Source: Herbaspirillum rubrisubalbicans (lineage in GTDB: Bacteria > Pseudomonadota > Gammaproteobacteria > Burkholderiales > Burkholderiaceae_D). Taken from it: a stretch of DNA of 64,000 nucleotides. The notes under the pieces were generated by a model. That model worked only from the letters and a program-made list of their open reading frames with translations. It had not been told where the DNA came from and made no database searches. Shown here one piece after another: positions 61,320 through 64,000 of the stretch. The translations under genes were made by a program, and so were the position numbers. The DNA is taken from positions 2,294,001 through 2,358,000 of the forward strand of contig NZ_CP024996.1 in the NCBI RefSeq assembly GCF_003719195.1, given 5' to 3'. Position 1 is the first letter of the stretch; each line of letters starts with the position of its first letter.

Positions 61320-61354
61320 GCCCCGCCTGGGAAACCCGGCGGGGCTTTTCTTTT
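61320..61354 (+). terminator. Terminator before the tape measure gene
   Basis: GCCCCGCC/GGCGGGGC stem extended by TGGG/CCC pairing inside, then TTTTCTTTT. Confidence 0.85.
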
Positions 61355-61369
61355 GCCCGCGAGAATCGA

Positions 61370-62968
61370 ATGGGAACGCAACAGACAAAAACAGAGCTGG
61401 TGATCTCGGCCATCGACAAGGCCTCGACCACCCTCAATGAGATCGGCGCCAAGCTGGAAGGCATGATCAAGCCGGCCGGCGATCTGCACTCGGCCTTTGG
61501 CAAGCTGTACGACGCCACGGGCCTGGGCAAGGTCAAATCCGCGGTCGGCGCACTGTCCAAGTCGCTGGTGGGACTGGCTGTCACTACGGTCGGGATCGGC
61601 GGTGTGTATGCCGGCACGGTCGGGGAGATCCTCCATTTCGGGGTCGCAGCGGCCGAGGCCGCTGACAGCGTCGGTGACCTGGCCGAGAAATACCAGATCA
61701 ACGCCCAGCGCCTGCAGGTGTTCGGCGAGCTGGTGAAGGAAGATGGCGGCACCATGGAAGACGCCGCCGCCGCCATGGGCAAGCTGAAGAAGGCAATGGG
61801 CCTAGCGCTGGCCGGCGGGAAAGAGCAGCAGCAAGCCTTCGCGGGCGTGGGAATCTCCATGGCGCAGCTGAAGGGGATGAAGCCCGAGGAGGTGATCGAG
61901 CGCATTGCCGATGCCTTCAAGGGCTCCAATAAGGACATTGCCAAGCAGGCGGTCCTGCTGGAGCTGATGGGCAAGTCCGGCGAGATCATGATGGGCACCA
62001 TGAACCGTGGTGCTGATGGGATCCGCGAGAAGTATGAACAGATGACGGCAGATGGCCGGATCTTCACCGACGACCAGCTGCAGCAGGCCGACTCCTTCGA
62101 CAAGATGTGGAAGCGCCTGCAGGGCACCTTCGAGGGTATCAAGAACTTCCTCGGTCTGAAGCTGGCCGAGAAGCTGCAGCCGATGTTCGAGAACATCCAG
62201 AAATGGACGGTGGCCAACCGTGGCCTGATCGAGAGCAAATTCGACGCCTTCCTGGAGAAGCTGCCGGCGATCATCGAGATCGGTGTGCAGTTGTTCCAAG
62301 GCCTCTGGCAGGTGGCGCAGAAGGTCGGCGCAGTCTTCAAGTCGCTCAATAGCGCCTTCGGGCCGACAGTCTCCACGCTGTTGATGCTGGGCGGTCTCAT
62401 GTCGCCGGTGTTGCTGGCCTTCGGGCAGTTGGGCTGGGCGCTGGGTGTGGCGGCCGTCAAGTTGAGCGTCTTTGCCTGGACGATGTTGCCGGCAGCGATG
62501 AGCGGACTGCAGGCGCTGTGGGGCGTGATGCTTGCCAATCCAATCGGCCTGATGATTGCGGGTGTGGTCGCCTTCGGCGTGATCATCTACAAGAACTGGG
62601 ACAACATCGTTTCCTACGTCAGCGGCGCATGGGATCGGATCAAGGGCGTCTTCGATGTCAACTTCTTCAGCGGCATGATTCAAGTCTGGCTGGAGGGATG
62701 GCAGGCGCTGGCCAACGGCATCCTGGGGATCCTGAAGACGATCTTGCCTGACCGATTGATGCCGGACGCCATGAAGGACTTCAAGTTCACCTTTGCCACC
62801 GACCGGGCCAGCAATATCACGGCCGCCCAGGCCGCCAGTGCCGGCAAGACGGAGGTGGGCGGCACGCTCAAGATCCAACTGGAAGGCGCGCCGGCGAAGG
62901 TGACCGAGCTCAAGCGTGCCGGCAACGCGATGGACATCGATGTCACGGCCGGCCTGGCCATGATGTAA
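61370..62968 (+). CDS. Tail tape measure protein
   Basis: 532 residues, a short tape measure, which suggests a short tail. The N-terminus KTELVISAIDKASTTLNEIGAKLEGM and ADSVGDLAEKYQINAQRLQVFGELVKEDGGTMEDAAAAMGKLKKAMG are typical of tape measure proteins; the middle has hydrophobic helices (TVSTLLMLGGLMSPVLLAFGQLGWALGVAAVKL, LANPIGLMIAGVVAFGVIIYKNWD), and the end is soluble. It sets tail length and is ejected during infection. The ribosome binding site is weak. Confidence 0.9.
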   Translation: MGTQQTKTELVISAIDKASTTLNEIGAKLEGMIKPAGDLHSAFGKLYDATGLGKVKSAVGALSKSLVGLAVTTVGIGGVYAGTVGEILHFGVAAAEAADSVGDLAEKYQINAQRLQVFGELVKEDGGTMEDAAAAMGKLKKAMGLALAGGKEQQQAFAGVGISMAQLKGMKPEEVIERIADAFKGSNKDIAKQAVLLELMGKSGEIMMGTMNRGADGIREKYEQMTADGRIFTDDQLQQADSFDKMWKRLQGTFEGIKNFLGLKLAEKLQPMFENIQKWTVANRGLIESKFDAFLEKLPAIIEIGVQLFQGLWQVAQKVGAVFKSLNSAFGPTVSTLLMLGGLMSPVLLAFGQLGWALGVAAVKLSVFAWTMLPAAMSGLQALWGVMLANPIGLMIAGVVAFGVIIYKNWDNIVSYVSGAWDRIKGVFDVNFFSGMIQVWLEGWQALANGILGILKTILPDRLMPDAMKDFKFTFATDRASNITAAQAASAGKTEVGGTLKIQLEGAPAKVTELKRAGNAMDIDVTAGLAMM

Positions 62969-62980
62969 GGGAGAAACCAC

Positions 62981-64000
62981 ATGGCATGGCGAGATAACTT
63001 GCGCCCGGCGAGTTTCCGAGGCGCGAAGTTCAACGTCGACGGATCCAGCCTGAGTGCCGGCCGCCGCATTGCACGGCACGAATATCCGCAGCGCGACATT
63101 CCCTATGCGGAAGATATGGGACGGCGGGCACGTGAGTACAAGGTGGATGCCTTCGTGCTGGGTGATCCGGCGGCCGACAACGACTACATGGTCCCGCGCG
63201 ATGCCTTGATCGCCGCGATCGAGAAGGCGGGCCCTGGCCAGCTGGTGCATCCGTACTACGGCACGGTCTCGGTGACCGTGTTCGGGGAGGTGCAGATTAC
63301 CGAGTCATCGCGCGAAGGCGGGATGGCGAAGTTCTCGATCACCTTCCTCGAGGCCGGCAAGCAGGAGGAGCCGAAGACCTCGGTGGATACCGAGGCCAAG
63401 CTCGCCGAGCAGGCCGGCGTGTGCGATGCGTCCTTCGAGAAGGACTTTGCCGACAACTTCTCGGTGGACGGCCTTCCGGACTTCGCAGTCGCCGATGCCG
63501 TGGGTCAAGTGGATGATCTGATGGCACTGCCGGATGTCGATCTCGGTGCTTTGGATTGGATACGAGCGGATCCGACGTCGGTGCTCACGTCACTGCTGCC
63601 TGAGAACCTGCGCAGCAGCCTGGATGCCCCCCTGTCGCTGGCAAAGGGCGTGCTTGGGCTGATTGGTGGTGCGCAGCGCTGGCTCTCCTTCTTCAGCTTC
63701 TCCGAGGGGCTGGCGTCTTCGGCCTCGGCCGTCAACGCGACAACTGCGTCACGAATCGCCGTGGTGCGCAATCAGACGGCCTTCAGTGACCTGGTGCGCG
63801 GTGGCGCCACGTCCAACCGGATCTATGAACTGGCCACGACGCAGCCAGCTACGACGGCAGAGGCGCAGGTGCTGCGCTCGGAGATCGTCCAGCGGGCCGA
63901 TGCCATCCTTTTTTCGGACAAGGTCAGTCAGGCGACCAGCCAGGCGGTGGTGCAGCTTCGGACGGTGGCTCTACAGCACCTGGCCAGCAATACGGTTGCG
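62981..64000 (+). CDS. Tail/DNA circularisation protein N (Mu gpN-like), 3' end outside window
   Basis: At least 340 residues, open to the end of the window. AWRDNLRPASFRGAKFNVDGSSLSAGRRIARHEYPQRDIPYAEDMGRRAREYKVDAFVLG is the conserved N-terminus of the gpN (DNA circularisation) family, which forms part of the baseplate hub region in Mu-like tails. Strong ribosome binding site AAGGGAG. The usual next genes (gpP-like tail protein, spike, baseplate) are expected beyond 64 kb. Confidence 0.92.
   Translation, partial: MAWRDNLRPASFRGAKFNVDGSSLSAGRRIARHEYPQRDIPYAEDMGRRAREYKVDAFVLGDPAADNDYMVPRDALIAAIEKAGPGQLVHPYYGTVSVTVFGEVQITESSREGGMAKFSITFLEAGKQEEPKTSVDTEAKLAEQAGVCDASFEKDFADNFSVDGLPDFAVADAVGQVDDLMALPDVDLGALDWIRADPTSVLTSLLPENLRSSLDAPLSLAKGVLGLIGGAQRWLSFFSFSEGLASSASAVNATTASRIAVVRNQTAFSDLVRGGATSNRIYELATTQPATTAEAQVLRSEIVQRADAILFSDKVSQATSQAVVQLRTVALQHLASNTVA

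Overview
The window is high-GC bacterial DNA from a betaproteobacterium of the order Burkholderiales. The protein sequences and gene neighbourhoods (rsh-rpoZ-gmk, rph-rdgB-hemW, modABC/modE, aceA, clpB) fit the Oxalobacteraceae, probably Herbaspirillum; the genus is inferred from memory, not from a search. It falls into two parts: about 35.6 kb of ordinary chromosome, then about 28.4 kb of a prophage that runs off the right edge.

Chromosome (1-35.6 kb). In order: the 3' end of a LysR regulator, crcB, clpB with a sigma-32-type promoter, a Cache-HAMP-GGDEF protein, an RraA-like protein, a FUSC membrane protein, aceA with an inverted-repeat regulatory region, modABC divergent from a short modE with a ModE box between them, a CLC-type channel with CBS domains, rlmJ, an EAL-HDOD protein, a small membrane protein, a two-domain methylglyoxal-synthase-like protein, greB, a DUF3422 protein, azoR divergent from a LysR gene, rsh-rpoZ-gmk, yicC divergent from rph-rdgB-hemW, a second EAL-HDOD protein beside a PAS-GGDEF-EAL protein, sodC and a higBA toxin-antitoxin pair. 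Four proteins carry cyclic-di-GMP-type domains.

Prophage (from about 35.66 kb). The left boundary carries the last 15 nt of a tRNA-Ser-like gene next to a terminator, a likely attL. A leftward early operon of twelve tightly coupled genes (42.2 to 35.7 kb) encodes small proteins, a ParB-like protein, a Spo11/TopVI-A-like Toprim protein, a DUF3850 protein and an AlpA-like protein. It starts at a promoter covered by operators ATCACTNNAGTGAT; a second operator set covers the rightward promoter, with a short repressor gene between the two. The rightward early genes are a YdaS/Cro-like protein, unknown genes (two leftward ORFs are embedded here), a YmfL/CII-like protein and a Toprim-VirE primase-helicase. 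A noncoding stretch full of CCAACCT repeats follows and may be the replication origin.

The late region begins with an HTH protein followed at once by a promoter and a terminator (a Q/PR'/tR' layout). Next come a cos-like sequence and a lambda-type packaging and head module (Nu1, A, W-like, B, C with nested scaffold, decoration protein, E). A Mu/P2-type contractile tail module follows (terminator, DUF2635, sheath, tube, frameshifted chaperone, tape measure, gpN-like). Further terminators sit inside the late operon, which fits control by antitermination. No integrase, lysis genes, baseplate, fibres or attR lie in the window; they are expected beyond 64 kb.
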